Below, one piece after another: positions 53,208-61,191 of a stretch of 64,000 nucleotides of DNA; within the stretch, counting starts at the first letter, position 1; each line of letters opens with the position of its first letter. The position numbers and the translations under genes are program-made. This DNA comes from PHAA01 sp022706565 (GTDB taxonomy: Bacteria; Bacillota; Syntrophomonadia; Syntrophomonadales; Syntrophomonadaceae), in the NCBI GenBank assembly GCA_040769385.1, contig JAXGLD010000006.1, positions 1 through 64,000 of the forward strand, written 5' to 3'. The notes beneath the pieces are model-generated. The model was not told the DNA's origin, ran no database searches, and was given only the letters and a program-made list of their open reading frames with translations.

Positions 53208-54260
53208 TTACCTGATTACCCGCCGCGCTCCAACGTACCTGGATGCATAATAGGATTCACTCAGGGACGAGTAGATAACTCCTCCGCTGCTGGGCGAACT
53301 GGAGTGTATGAACTTGCCGTTACCAGTGTAGATACCTACATGGCTAACCCCGCCGGAGGTATTGAAAAACACCAGATCCCCCGGAATCAGGTTGGCTTTG
53401 GCAACAGCGCTGCCTTGACCGTATTGACCGGCCGCGGTACGGTTAAGGGAAATACCATACTGTTTAAATACATAGGAGGTGAATCCGGAACAGTCGAATC
53501 CACCTGGCGAGGATCCCCCATACCTGTAAGGAGTCCCCAGGTACTGAGCAGCTGTGGAGATCACCCGGGATGCGGTGGCATTATCACCAGACCTTGAAAC
53601 CGTTACAGCGTTCGGAGTTCCAGTAACCTTAAGGGTCTCTCCCGCGATGAGTGCATCTCCGGTCAACCCATTGAGGATCTTGATATTATTGACAGTGGTT
53701 CCGTAGAGCTGAGCGATGCTCCACAGGCTGTCACCAGGCTGGATTACATACACCGACGTGTTTGAATCGGACGCTGCGGCTGGTGGTGACTCAACCGACG
53801 CGGTGACCGCGGTCACTGGCGGTGCTGCTGGAACCGCAGTTCCGTTCAGTTTAATAACCTGTCCGGGATGCAACAGCTCGGAACTCAAACCATTCAGCTG
53901 TTTGACCTGGGCTACCGTCATGCCATGGGAGGTGGCTATCCCCCATAGGTTGTCCCCTGATTGGACGATATATGTAGATGTGGTGGTATTAGCTGCAGGT
54001 GCGGCTGGTGAGGATGGTATTGGGGGCGCAGGTGCCGGTGCTGCGGTTAATTTCAGAACCTGACCGATTTGCAGCATTTCCGAACTCAAACCATTCAGCT
54101 GTTTTATCTGGTCAACCGTAACCCCATTGGCACTGGCGATGGTCCAAAGACAATCGCCCGATTTGACCGTATAAGAAGCGGGTGCAGCAACCACTATGCT
54201 GCCTCCCGCCAGCAAACTTAGCAATAATGTCAATACGCCGATCAGCGTCGCTTTCCTCAT
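53208..54260 (-). CDS. Exported cell-wall hydrolase with three LysM and one NlpC/P60 domain
   Basis: A signal peptide is followed by three LysM repeats (YTVKSGDCLWTIA, YIVQSGDNLWGIA, YVIQPGDSLWSIA) joined by proline/alanine/threonine linkers. A C-terminal NlpC/P60 D,L-endopeptidase has Cys in GGFDCSGF, His in VSHVGIYTG and a distal His in FIHSS. It should cut peptidoglycan stems. The ATG at 54260 follows AGGGGTAGA; an upstream in-frame ATG at 54278 lacks a site. Length 350. Confidence 0.92.
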   Translation of the reverse strand: MRKATLIGVLTLLLSLLAGGSIVVAAPASYTVKSGDCLWTIASANGVTVDQIKQLNGLSSEMLQIGQVLKLTAAPAPAPPIPSSPAAPAANTTTSTYIVQSGDNLWGIATSHGMTVAQVKQLNGLSSELLHPGQVIKLNGTAVPAAPPVTAVTASVESPPAAASDSNTSVYVIQPGDSLWSIAQLYGTTVNNIKILNGLTGDALIAGETLKVTGTPNAVTVSRSGDNATASRVISTAAQYLGTPYRYGGSSPGGFDCSGFTSYVFKQYGISLNRTAAGQYGQGSAVAKANLIPGDLVFFNTSGGVSHVGIYTGNGKFIHSSSPSSGGVIYSSLSESYYASRYVGARRVIR

Positions 54261-54350
54261 TCTACCCCTACCCTTCATAAAACATGTAAATTAATCCATG
54301 TTGTTTATTCTATAGTAGGGCGGCAATGTCCTGCCAAGAAAGGAAGAAAT

Positions 54351-55178
54351 TTATTTGTTTTTGTTGAAATAGCGGCGGATCGCATCCATCATTTGGGAAT
54401 TGATGCCACTCGCCCCCATTCTGTCGCGGGTTACAGAACCGGTTCCATGAAAATCAGACCCGCCGGTGATCAGCAAGTGGTGTTCTTGTGCCAAGGCAGT
54501 CAATTGCTCAATTTGAGCCGGTTGATGTTCGGGGTAATAGACCTCCAAACCCTCTATCCCCATGGCGATGATTTGCCCAATTTTGTCCTGATCCCGTATC
54601 AAACCAGGATGGGCCAACACGCTGACGCCCCCGGCCATATTGATGAGGCTAATTGCTTCTTCGGGAGTGAACTTATACCGGCGAATATAAGCGGGGCGAC
54701 TGTGGTCTATGTATTTGTCAAAAGCCTCTTCCTCTGTGGAGACTACTCCCAGGTGGCACAATGCCCGTGCTATATGGGGACGGCCAATAAGCTGCCCCTC
54801 AGCGCAATGTTTCACTTGTTCCATGGTGATATTTACGCCTAGCTGGTTGAGTTTGGCCACTATCTTTTCCGCCCGGTTCCAACGCTCCCTTCTTATATAG
54901 GCTAGTCGTTCCGCCATCCGGCCGTCCCGATCGGCAATGAAGTAGCCCAGGATATGCACCTCATCATCCCCATAATCGGTATTCAATTCAATTCCGGGGA
55001 TGAAATCCAGTTTGATCTGTTTGGTTTGGATAAAGGTCTGAGCCGGCTTGATTCCATCCAGAGTGTCATGATCAGTTATGGCCAGACCAGTCAGTCCGCT
55101 TTGAAGCGCCCGCACAATAACCTCAGCCGGTGTCAGCACCCCGTCGGAAGCGGTGGTATGTACATGCAGGTCGTACAT
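54351..55178 (-). CDS. PHP-domain phosphoesterase
   Basis: The metal-binding histidines of the PHP family are seen in DLHVHTTASDG, ITDHDTLDG, GIELNTDYG, HPGLI and GGSDFHG. Size (275 residues) and pattern fit the 3',5'-nucleoside bisphosphate phosphatase/RNase AM group, which clears short nucleotides, or histidinol-phosphatase relatives. It is 15 bases from the dipeptidase gene. The exact substrate is uncertain. Confidence 0.82.
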   Translation of the reverse strand: MYDLHVHTTASDGVLTPAEVIVRALQSGLTGLAITDHDTLDGIKPAQTFIQTKQIKLDFIPGIELNTDYGDDEVHILGYFIADRDGRMAERLAYIRRERWNRAEKIVAKLNQLGVNITMEQVKHCAEGQLIGRPHIARALCHLGVVSTEEEAFDKYIDHSRPAYIRRYKFTPEEAISLINMAGGVSVLAHPGLIRDQDKIGQIIAMGIEGLEVYYPEHQPAQIEQLTALAQEHHLLITGGSDFHGTGSVTRDRMGASGINSQMMDAIRRYFNKNK

Positions 55179-55193
55179 GGAAATCCTCCTTAT

Positions 55194-56135
55194 TCAGCTG
55201 CTCTGAGTAGGTAAAACTGCGGTTATGACGCGCATAGCATTTGTGCCGAGAATCATTTCGATTTCACGGCGCGAAAATCCTTTGTCGGCCAGCAAATCCG
55301 GCATCCTGGCATACTGTCCAACCTCTCCAAGGACCATGTCATCAGCACCGTCAAAATCCGAACCCAAACCTACATATTCTACCCCGATCAGGTCAGCAAT
55401 GTAGGCAATATGGTCCAGCATATCGCCAACCGTTGCGTTGCCGTCTTCCTTGATAAAATCGCTAACCTGGGTTATGCCTACCACTCCTCCCTTTTGAGCC
55501 AGGGCTTTAAGCTGGGCGTCATCCAGATTTCGCCAGTGCGGGCAGAGTGAACGGGCGTTGGCGTGAGTGACCAGAACTGGTCGGGCGTACGTTTCCAAGG
55601 CCTGGTAATAAGAGGGGACGGAAATATGGGCCAAGTCCAGAAGAATTCCCAACCGGTCCATTTCTTTCAGCGTCTCCCTCCCCTTGAGGCTTAGTCCCCC
55701 GGCGCTGATCCCTTCCCCACCCCCATCTGCCAACAGATTACGGTCATTCCAGGTCAATCCCATGCTACGCAAACCGCTTCGCTGCAAGACTCTCAAGATT
55801 TCCAGATCGCCGCCCAGGCATTCAGCACCCTCCAGATGCAGAAGGCAACCTATTTTATTCTGGTCTTTAAGGTTGCTCAGATCATCGCAATTGAGTATTG
55901 GTTGAAGGTGGGAGCGGTTATCTTCGACCTCCATCCAGAAGCGATCCAATTGTTTTAAAATCTCGCGTAAACAGGTGTTGCTTTCGGCAGGTCGGGTAAA
56001 CAAGGCAAAAAACTGCAGTCCGATGCCGGCGGCTTGAGCCCTCTGGATATCGTACTGGGATGAGTTGGACCACAAAGCCGCCCCGGTCTTACATAGGTGG
56101 GAAATCGTATCACAATGCAAATCTACGATATTCAT
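55194..56135 (-). CDS. Membrane-dipeptidase family (M19) peptidase
   Basis: The zinc ligands of renal-dipeptidase-like enzymes are visible: DLHCDTI, the bridging Glu in LEGAE, LLDLAHIS, and VTHANARS. The 313 residues start at ATG 56135, with AAGGGAGG 6 bases upstream. Relatives split dipeptides, including D-amino-acid ones from peptidoglycan turnover. No membrane anchor is seen, so a cytoplasmic role is likely. Confidence 0.88.
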   Translation of the reverse strand: MNIVDLHCDTISHLCKTGAALWSNSSQYDIQRAQAAGIGLQFFALFTRPAESNTCLREILKQLDRFWMEVEDNRSHLQPILNCDDLSNLKDQNKIGCLLHLEGAECLGGDLEILRVLQRSGLRSMGLTWNDRNLLADGGGEGISAGGLSLKGRETLKEMDRLGILLDLAHISVPSYYQALETYARPVLVTHANARSLCPHWRNLDDAQLKALAQKGGVVGITQVSDFIKEDGNATVGDMLDHIAYIADLIGVEYVGLGSDFDGADDMVLGEVGQYARMPDLLADKGFSRREIEMILGTNAMRVITAVLPTQSS

Positions 56136-56177
56136 AATTATCCTCCCTTGGATATTTAGTATTGGCTGAGGGATATG

Positions 56178-56205
56178 CAAAAAACCTGCTTCAGGAGCAG
56201 GTTTT
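56178..56205 (-). terminator. Terminator of spoVS
   Basis: AAAACCTGCT and its complement close a stem around five bases. On the minus strand the tail is TTTTTTGC, about 40 bases after the spoVS stop. Confidence 0.8.
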
Positions 56206-56243
56206 ACTTCACATCGGTATTTATTATGATAGGGAGCAGCTGT

Positions 56244-56504
56244 TTACCTCGGTTCTACGATCAGCTTGATGGCAGTTCTTTCTTCGTTATCGATAACGAT
56301 GTCGGTAAACGCTGGGATGCATATCAGGTCCATACCGCTGGGCGCCACGAATCCGCGTGCTATGGCAATGGCTTTAATGGACTGGTTGATCGCACCCGCC
56401 CCGATGGCTTGGATCTCAGCAGCACCTTTTTCCCGGAGCACTCCAGCTAAGGCACCGGCAACCGAATTAGGACTTGATTTAGCTGAAACTTTTAATACTT
56501 CCAC
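56244..56504 (-). CDS. spoVS: Stage V sporulation protein S
   Basis: An Alba-like small protein (86 residues) that promotes sporulation. The chain (LKVSAKSSPNSVAGALAGV, GAGAINQSIKAIAIARG) is nearly the family consensus. Start is GTG behind GGGAGG. A SigH-type promoter precedes it, as known for Bacillus spoVS, and a terminator follows. Confidence 0.96.
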   Translation of the reverse strand: MEVLKVSAKSSPNSVAGALAGVLREKGAAEIQAIGAGAINQSIKAIAIARGFVAPSGMDLICIPAFTDIVIDNEERTAIKLIVEPR

Positions 56505-56571
56505 GTATTAGCCTCCCTCATTGATAAATACGATTTTACAACGTAGATTGAAAAGGTTGCTATATAGAAGT

Positions 56572-56600
56572 ATATTCTAAATCTATTCACTAATTCCTTC
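56572..56600 (-). promoter_or_regulatory. SigH-type promoter of spoVS
   Basis: On the minus strand GAAGGAATT (56592-56600) matches the SigH -35 consensus RNAGGAWWW at every position. TTAGAATAT (56572-56580) matches all but one of the -10 RNNGAATWW, with an 11-base spacer. Confidence 0.6.
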
Positions 56601-56652
56601 TTTTTCAATTAACCTAATGGTAAATTTTCATTATAATGGGATTCCAACTCGT

Positions 56653-57435
56653 TTATTCCATTGTCATAGAGAATCTTTCAATACTGACAGCGGTCCCATT
56701 GTTCTCATTCAGTTCTATAACTACTCCCTGCATCTGTGCGGATCCACCTGCCACTTCGAATCTGGTGGGGCGGCCGTGCAGGAACTTTTCAACGATGGGA
56801 TCGATTTCCATACCCAGAATGGAGTGAATCGGACCGGTCATGCCCAAGTCGGTTATATAGGCAGTACCGTTTGGCAGAATTCTCTCGTCCGCGGTTTGTA
56901 TATGAGTGTGCGTGCCCAAGACTGCTGAAACCTGGCCGTCAAAACAGTATCCAAGGGCCAATTTTTCCGAAGTGGCCTCGGCATGTACATCCACGATGAT
57001 ATAGTCGGCGGAGCCGCCCAGATCTTTCAATATGTCACGGATCGCCTGAAACGGGCAGTCCAGGGGGGGCAGGAACATGCGGCCGGAGACATTGATTACG
57101 GCGATATTCTTACTAAACCCGGCTTTGTAGACATGATAGCCTTGCCCGGGGCAAGGGCTGGGATAGTTAGCCGGCCGTATCAAACGGGGTTCATCGTCAA
57201 TAAAAGTAAATATGTTTTTGTTATCCCATACATGATTGCCCATGGTCAGCACATCGATGCCGGCACTCAGTAGTTCTTCCTTGACATCATTGGTAAGACC
57301 TCGACCGCCGGCTGCATTTTCAGCATTGCAAATAGTAAAATCGATATTCTTGCCCTGCTGCAACCGTGACAACAGGGTCTTGATAGCAGTTCGTCCCGGC
57401 CGGCCCACCACATCTCCGATAACTAGTATATTCAA
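56653..57435 (-). CDS. ymdB: YmdB-type metallophosphoesterase (2',3'-cyclic nucleotide phosphodiesterase)
   Basis: The metal-binding motifs GDVVGRPGR, NAENAAGGRG, MGNHVWD, DVHAEATSEK and GTHTHIQTAD are all present. In Bacillus YmdB controls biofilm and motility decisions. I start at TTG 57435 with GGAGGG about 8-10 bases upstream (NILVIGD follows), giving 260 residues; longer in-frame starts would run into the preceding gene. It lies 20 bases after the unknown gene. Confidence 0.93.
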   Translation of the reverse strand: MNILVIGDVVGRPGRTAIKTLLSRLQQGKNIDFTICNAENAAGGRGLTNDVKEELLSAGIDVLTMGNHVWDNKNIFTFIDDEPRLIRPANYPSPCPGQGYHVYKAGFSKNIAVINVSGRMFLPPLDCPFQAIRDILKDLGGSADYIIVDVHAEATSEKLALGYCFDGQVSAVLGTHTHIQTADERILPNGTAYITDLGMTGPIHSILGMEIDPIVEKFLHGRPTRFEVAGGSAQMQGVVIELNENNGTAVSIERFSMTME

Positions 57436-57454
57436 TTGTTCAGTCCCTCCAGTG

Positions 57455-57946
57455 TCAGCGATTGAATACGAAAACCCGTCCCTTGTCACGGTAGACGAAG
57501 AAGTTCCGAAAAGATTCCTGTCCTGATTTGATCTTATTGACGACTTGAGTTTTCTCTTCCTCGTTAAGCAAAGCGGCTGTTACCATATCATTATCGTCCC
57601 TAATCAGCCAGGATGCAAACTCTTGCCGCACCAATCCAATGAAAAGTCCTATTTCTTCCTCGGCCAGGGTCCGGCTATCGCGATACAGTCGCAGTATGGT
57701 AATGCCAGCGTGCTGGATGGACTTCAGGCTAATATGTATCGGATTCAGGTTTCTCATCCGGTAGAAAAGAGCCATGCTTTGGTGGCATGCATCAATAAAG
57801 CTGTTGCCCTGCGTCTCCTCTAAATTGGTGTTCAATGCAACCTCTATCTTGATGATATCCCGCACAGAATCAAATTTCACCGCACTCAATTCGGTATAAC
57901 GTAAAAACGCCGATATCAGCGCGTCTAGACTAGACCCATTATCCAT
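57455..57946 (-). CDS. Hypothetical protein between rny and ymdB
   Basis: No family recognised. The 163 residues look soluble and mixed helix/strand (ACHQSMALFYRMRNLNPIHIS, SRTLAEEEIGLFIGLVRQEF). AAGGGGAAG is a reasonable ribosome site before the ATG. The upstream rny terminator gives it its own transcript, and it ends 20 bases before ymdB, so it is probably cotranscribed with ymdB. A link to RNA turnover or nucleotide signalling is a guess from position. Confidence 0.65.
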   Translation of the reverse strand: MDNGSSLDALISAFLRYTELSAVKFDSVRDIIKIEVALNTNLEETQGNSFIDACHQSMALFYRMRNLNPIHISLKSIQHAGITILRLYRDSRTLAEEEIGLFIGLVRQEFASWLIRDDNDMVTAALLNEEEKTQVVNKIKSGQESFRNFFVYRDKGRVFVFNR

Positions 57947-58106
57947 ATAGCATATCTTCCCCTTTACTAAAATAACATAGGAATTCCGGATGAACGGGGG
58001 TTTTTCCTGCTTGCTTGGTCATGTAAATTCAACCATATCAGGAAGATGGCTAATGGATGCAACCGTCCTGGTACGAAAAGAGCCCCGTCGAGACCCTATA
58101 ATCATC

Positions 58107-58146
58107 AAAAGCCCGTTGATGAGTATAGCACACTCTTCAACGGGCT
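58107..58146 (-). terminator. Terminator of rny
   Basis: A 10-base stem (AGCCCGTTGA and complement) continues, after an A-A mismatch, as GAGT/ACTC. On the minus strand TTTTG follows the stem. It lies 29 bases after the rny stop. Confidence 0.85.
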
Positions 58147-58174
58147 GGGTATCTAATATTAGGTTGGTTTGGTG

Positions 58175-59725
58175 CTATTTGGCCAGTTCTACAGATCTGG
58201 TTTCCCTGATTACCATAACCTTTATTTGCCCGGGGTAATCCAGTTCTTGTTCAATCTGGCGGGCTATATTCTTAACCAGAGTAATCGTGCCCAAATCATC
58301 GATTTGCTCAGGTTTGACGATGATCCTGATTTCTCGTCCAGCCTGAATTGCGTACGACTTGTCAACACCTTCGAAGCTGTTGGCCAGGTTTTCCAGTTTC
58401 TCTAACCTTTTGATGTAAGACTCTAGGGTCTCCCGGCGGGCTCCCGGTCGAGATGCGGAGATAGCATCGGCCGCCTGCACAAGTATGGCTTCGATAGTCT
58501 GTGGTTCCACATCACCATGGTGGGCTTCGATGCCATGAACTACCTCCTTGGATTCACGGTATTTCTTGGCAAGATCGACTCCAATCTCGACATGAGGTCC
58601 TACCACCTCGTGGTCTACCGCTTTGCCGATATCGTGCAGCAATCCAGCCCGCTTGGCGAGTGCTATGTCCACATCCAATTCGGCGGCCATGATTCCGGCC
58701 AGGTGTGAAACCTCGATAGAGTGCTTCAATACGTTCTGTCCGTAACTGGTCCGGTATTTAAGGCGTCCCAAGAGCCTAATCAACTCCGGATGCAGTCCGT
58801 GTACCCCAACATCAAAGGCGGCCTGTTCACCCAGTTCTCTCAATTGTTGATCGATCTGATTCTTGGATTTCTCGATCATCTCTTCGATACGAGCGGGATG
58901 GATCCTGCCATCGGATACCAGGCTTTCCAGGGCAACCCGGGCTATTTCGCGCCGCACCGGATCGAACGACGAGAGAATAACTGCTTCAGGCGTGTCATCA
59001 ATGATCAGGTCGACTCCCGATAGAGTCTCGAATGTCCGGATATTGCGCCCTTCGCGCCCTATTATCCGTCCTTTCATCTCATCATTGGGCAGGGCGACCA
59101 CCGAAACGGTAGTCTCCGATACCACGTCTGCCGCGCACTTTTGAATAGCCAGGGAGACAATGTTTTTGGCCTTTTTGTCCGCCTCTTCCTTGGCCTCGTT
59201 TTCTAGACTTCTGATCATTACAGCAGTTTCCTGCCGGATCTCATTTTCTACATTAGCCAGCAGCAACTCCTTGGCTGCCTCGCTGGTCAGTCCCGACAGC
59301 CGTTCCAATTCCTTCAACTGCTGGGTCAAGACCATTTTAATATCCTGCTGCGATTTATCAACATCCTTTTCCTTTTGCAACAGGATCTGTTCTTTCTTTT
59401 CAATACTCTCGGTTTTCTTGTCCACTAATTCTTCTTTTTGCAGGACTCTTCTTTCCAAGCGGTCAAGATCTCTGCGTCTGTCCCTCAGGTCTTTTTCCGC
59501 TTCCTGACGACTCTGGTGGATTTCATCTTTGGCTTCCAATAATAGTTCTTTCTTTCTGGCTTCACCTTCCTTGGCTGCCTCCTCAACGATGCGGGCAGCC
59601 TGTTCCTCGGCTAATCCCAGTTTGCTCTCGGCAATGTTTTTACGTCCCAGGTAGCCAATGAGCAAACCGATAACTAAAGCCAGAATTATAAATACAAATA
59701 CTTCCGGATTGTTTATCTTATTCAC
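58175..59725 (-). CDS. rny: Ribonuclease Y
   Basis: A membrane-anchored endonuclease starting bulk mRNA decay. An N-terminal helix (about 8-25), a long charged coiled coil (30-200), a KH domain (GRIIGREGRNIRTFE) and an HD domain (GLLHDIGKAVDHE) make 516 residues, the family's length. The start is puzzling: AAGGAGG runs straight into the GTG at 59725, while an in-frame ATA at 59716 lies 8 bases from it. Confidence 0.93.
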   Translation of the reverse strand: MNKINNPEVFVFIILALVIGLLIGYLGRKNIAESKLGLAEEQAARIVEEAAKEGEARKKELLLEAKDEIHQSRQEAEKDLRDRRRDLDRLERRVLQKEELVDKKTESIEKKEQILLQKEKDVDKSQQDIKMVLTQQLKELERLSGLTSEAAKELLLANVENEIRQETAVMIRSLENEAKEEADKKAKNIVSLAIQKCAADVVSETTVSVVALPNDEMKGRIIGREGRNIRTFETLSGVDLIIDDTPEAVILSSFDPVRREIARVALESLVSDGRIHPARIEEMIEKSKNQIDQQLRELGEQAAFDVGVHGLHPELIRLLGRLKYRTSYGQNVLKHSIEVSHLAGIMAAELDVDIALAKRAGLLHDIGKAVDHEVVGPHVEIGVDLAKKYRESKEVVHGIEAHHGDVEPQTIEAILVQAADAISASRPGARRETLESYIKRLEKLENLANSFEGVDKSYAIQAGREIRIIVKPEQIDDLGTITLVKNIARQIEQELDYPGQIKVMVIRETRSVELAK

Positions 59726-60086
59726 CTCCTTGCTAAAAAATTGTCTGATTGTTACCGATAAAGGCTTTGCATAAGAAAAGCCGAGCTTGAACCCGGCTTA
59801 AAAATTATCTCGCTATTTCCAGTTATCGTCTTTAGCTCCGGCGTCTCCCCCAGCTCAGAAATCCGCTGCACCATTGCTCTATTTAACGATAAACCTATTC
59901 TTAACCAAATGCATATTATGAATGTCTATATTCAATCAAAAACAAGCATATATTCACTGCCCTACGACAGTCAAATTCTATTGCATACCGGTTATGAAAA
60001 AATATATGTCAAAATCCATATCTGGCTAAGCAGCGAGACATCTTTTCAGAGCCTTATAAAGATTTTAGACAGTTTGGTGAATAGTG
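59726..60086 (-). other. Long leader region between recA and rny
   Basis: The 361-base gap contains a strong minus-strand promoter, a GC-richer central part, a terminator hairpin and a competing hairpin, and a 40-codon frame (59752-59874; ATG, weak TAGAG upstream) that runs through them. No known riboswitch class was recognised. The plus-strand 76-codon frame here looks like chance. Confidence 0.45.
59775..59800 (-). terminator. Terminator-like hairpin upstream of rny
   Basis: On the minus strand AAGCCG pairs with CGGCTT and is followed by TTTTCTT. It could end recA transcripts, 290 bases after the stop, or attenuate transcripts from the promoter at 60062. The right arm (GGCTTT) can also pair with AAAGCC at 59763-59768. 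Confidence 0.55.
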
Positions 60087-60090
60087 TCAA
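60062..60090 (-). promoter_or_regulatory. Sigma-A promoter overlapping the recA stop, for rny
   Basis: TTGACA (60085-60090) and TAAAAT (60062-60067) on the minus strand are 17 bases apart. Transcription from here would give a leader of about 330 bases before rny. Confidence 0.6.
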
Positions 60091-61118
60091 GCCTCATTAT
60101 CAGCGGGATTGCCGTTTTTCGCAGCTATTTTGGCCTTGATTCTCTCCACGCAGGTATTGTAGATCTCCGGGTTGTTACGGAGATATTCCTTGGCATTCTC
60201 TCGCCCCTGTCCCATTCTCTCTCCCTCAAAGGCATACCAAGATCCGCTCTTTTGAATAATATCGAGATCGGTACCCATATCCAGTACGTCTCCTTCCCTG
60301 GAAATACCGGTACCGTACATGATATCGAATTCCGTAGTTTTAAATGGAGGTGCGACTTTGTTTTTTACCACCTTGACCTTGGTGCGGCTGCCTACCTGCT
60401 CAGTGCCTTGTTTTATAGCTTCGCCCTTTCTGACCTCTAAGCGCAGGGAAGAGTAGAATTTCAAGGCTCTTCCCCCAGTGGTGGTCTCTGGATTCCCATA
60501 AACGATACCGATCTTTTCCCGAATTTGATTGATAAATATTACTACCGCATTGGACTTGCTTATATGGGACGTCAGTTTCCGCAGTGCCTGTGACATCAAG
60601 CGGGCCTGTAAACCCACATGGCTGTCACCCATTTCACCTTCTATCTCAGCCCGCGGCACGAGAGCTGCCACTGAGTCTATAACCACCACATCGATAGCCG
60701 CGCTCCGGACCAAGGCCTCAGCTATCTCCAAAGCCTGCTCCCCGTTATCCGGTTGAGAAACCAGCAGGTTGTTGATATCAACCCCCAACCGACGTGCATA
60801 AAGTGGGTCCAGCGCATGTTCAGCGTCGATAAAGGCCGCCATCCCACCCTCCTTCTGGGCTTGGGCGATTGCATGCAAAGCGACGGTGGTCTTTCCGGAT
60901 GACTCTGGGCCATATATCTCCACCACCCGGCCTCTGGGAAAGCCGCCTACGCCCAGGGCCATGTCCAGCGAGATGCATCCGGTGGATATGACATCAACAT
61001 TCATAGCCGTATTCTCACCCAGCTTCATTATCGATCCTTTACCGAATTGTCTCTCGATGGTCTTGATGGTATTGTTAAGTGCATCAGCTTTGTCTTGTGT
61101 GAGCTCCTTCGCTTCCAT
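60087..61118 (-). CDS. recA: Recombinase RecA
   Basis: It forms filaments on single-stranded DNA for recombination and triggers LexA cleavage. Walker A GPESSGKT (70-77), FIDAEHALDP and FINQIREKIG are present. I place the start at ATG 61118, 8 bases from GAGGAGG; longer in-frame starts lie inside the promoter and SOS box. The 343 residues are standard. No recX follows. Confidence 0.98.
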   Translation of the reverse strand: MEAKELTQDKADALNNTIKTIERQFGKGSIMKLGENTAMNVDVISTGCISLDMALGVGGFPRGRVVEIYGPESSGKTTVALHAIAQAQKEGGMAAFIDAEHALDPLYARRLGVDINNLLVSQPDNGEQALEIAEALVRSAAIDVVVIDSVAALVPRAEIEGEMGDSHVGLQARLMSQALRKLTSHISKSNAVVIFINQIREKIGIVYGNPETTTGGRALKFYSSLRLEVRKGEAIKQGTEQVGSRTKVKVVKNKVAPPFKTTEFDIMYGTGISREGDVLDMGTDLDIIQKSGSWYAFEGERMGQGRENAKEYLRNNPEIYNTCVERIKAKIAAKNGNPADNEA

Positions 61119-61132
61119 CCCTATTGCCTCCT

Positions 61133-61146
61133 CAAACATATGTTCG
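61133..61146 (-). promoter_or_regulatory. SOS box of recA
   Basis: On the minus strand CGAACATATGTTTG is a near-perfect palindrome of the LexA operator. It begins a few bases downstream of the expected transcription start. Confidence 0.88.
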
Positions 61147-61155
61147 GTTTTGTTG

Positions 61156-61184
61156 ATTATAAGCAACCCTATGTTTAATGTCAA
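61156..61184 (-). promoter_or_regulatory. Consensus sigma-A promoter of recA
   Basis: Perfect TTGACA (61179-61184) and perfect TATAAT (61156-61161) with a 17-base spacer on the minus strand, directly before the SOS box. Confidence 0.88.
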
Positions 61185-61191
61185 TACAAAT

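Noticed and set aside
59775..59800. GGTTCAAG resembling a tRNA T-loop in the rny leader
   Set aside because: The flanking bases do not form a five-base T stem or an acceptor stem; it is better explained as the loop of a terminator hairpin.
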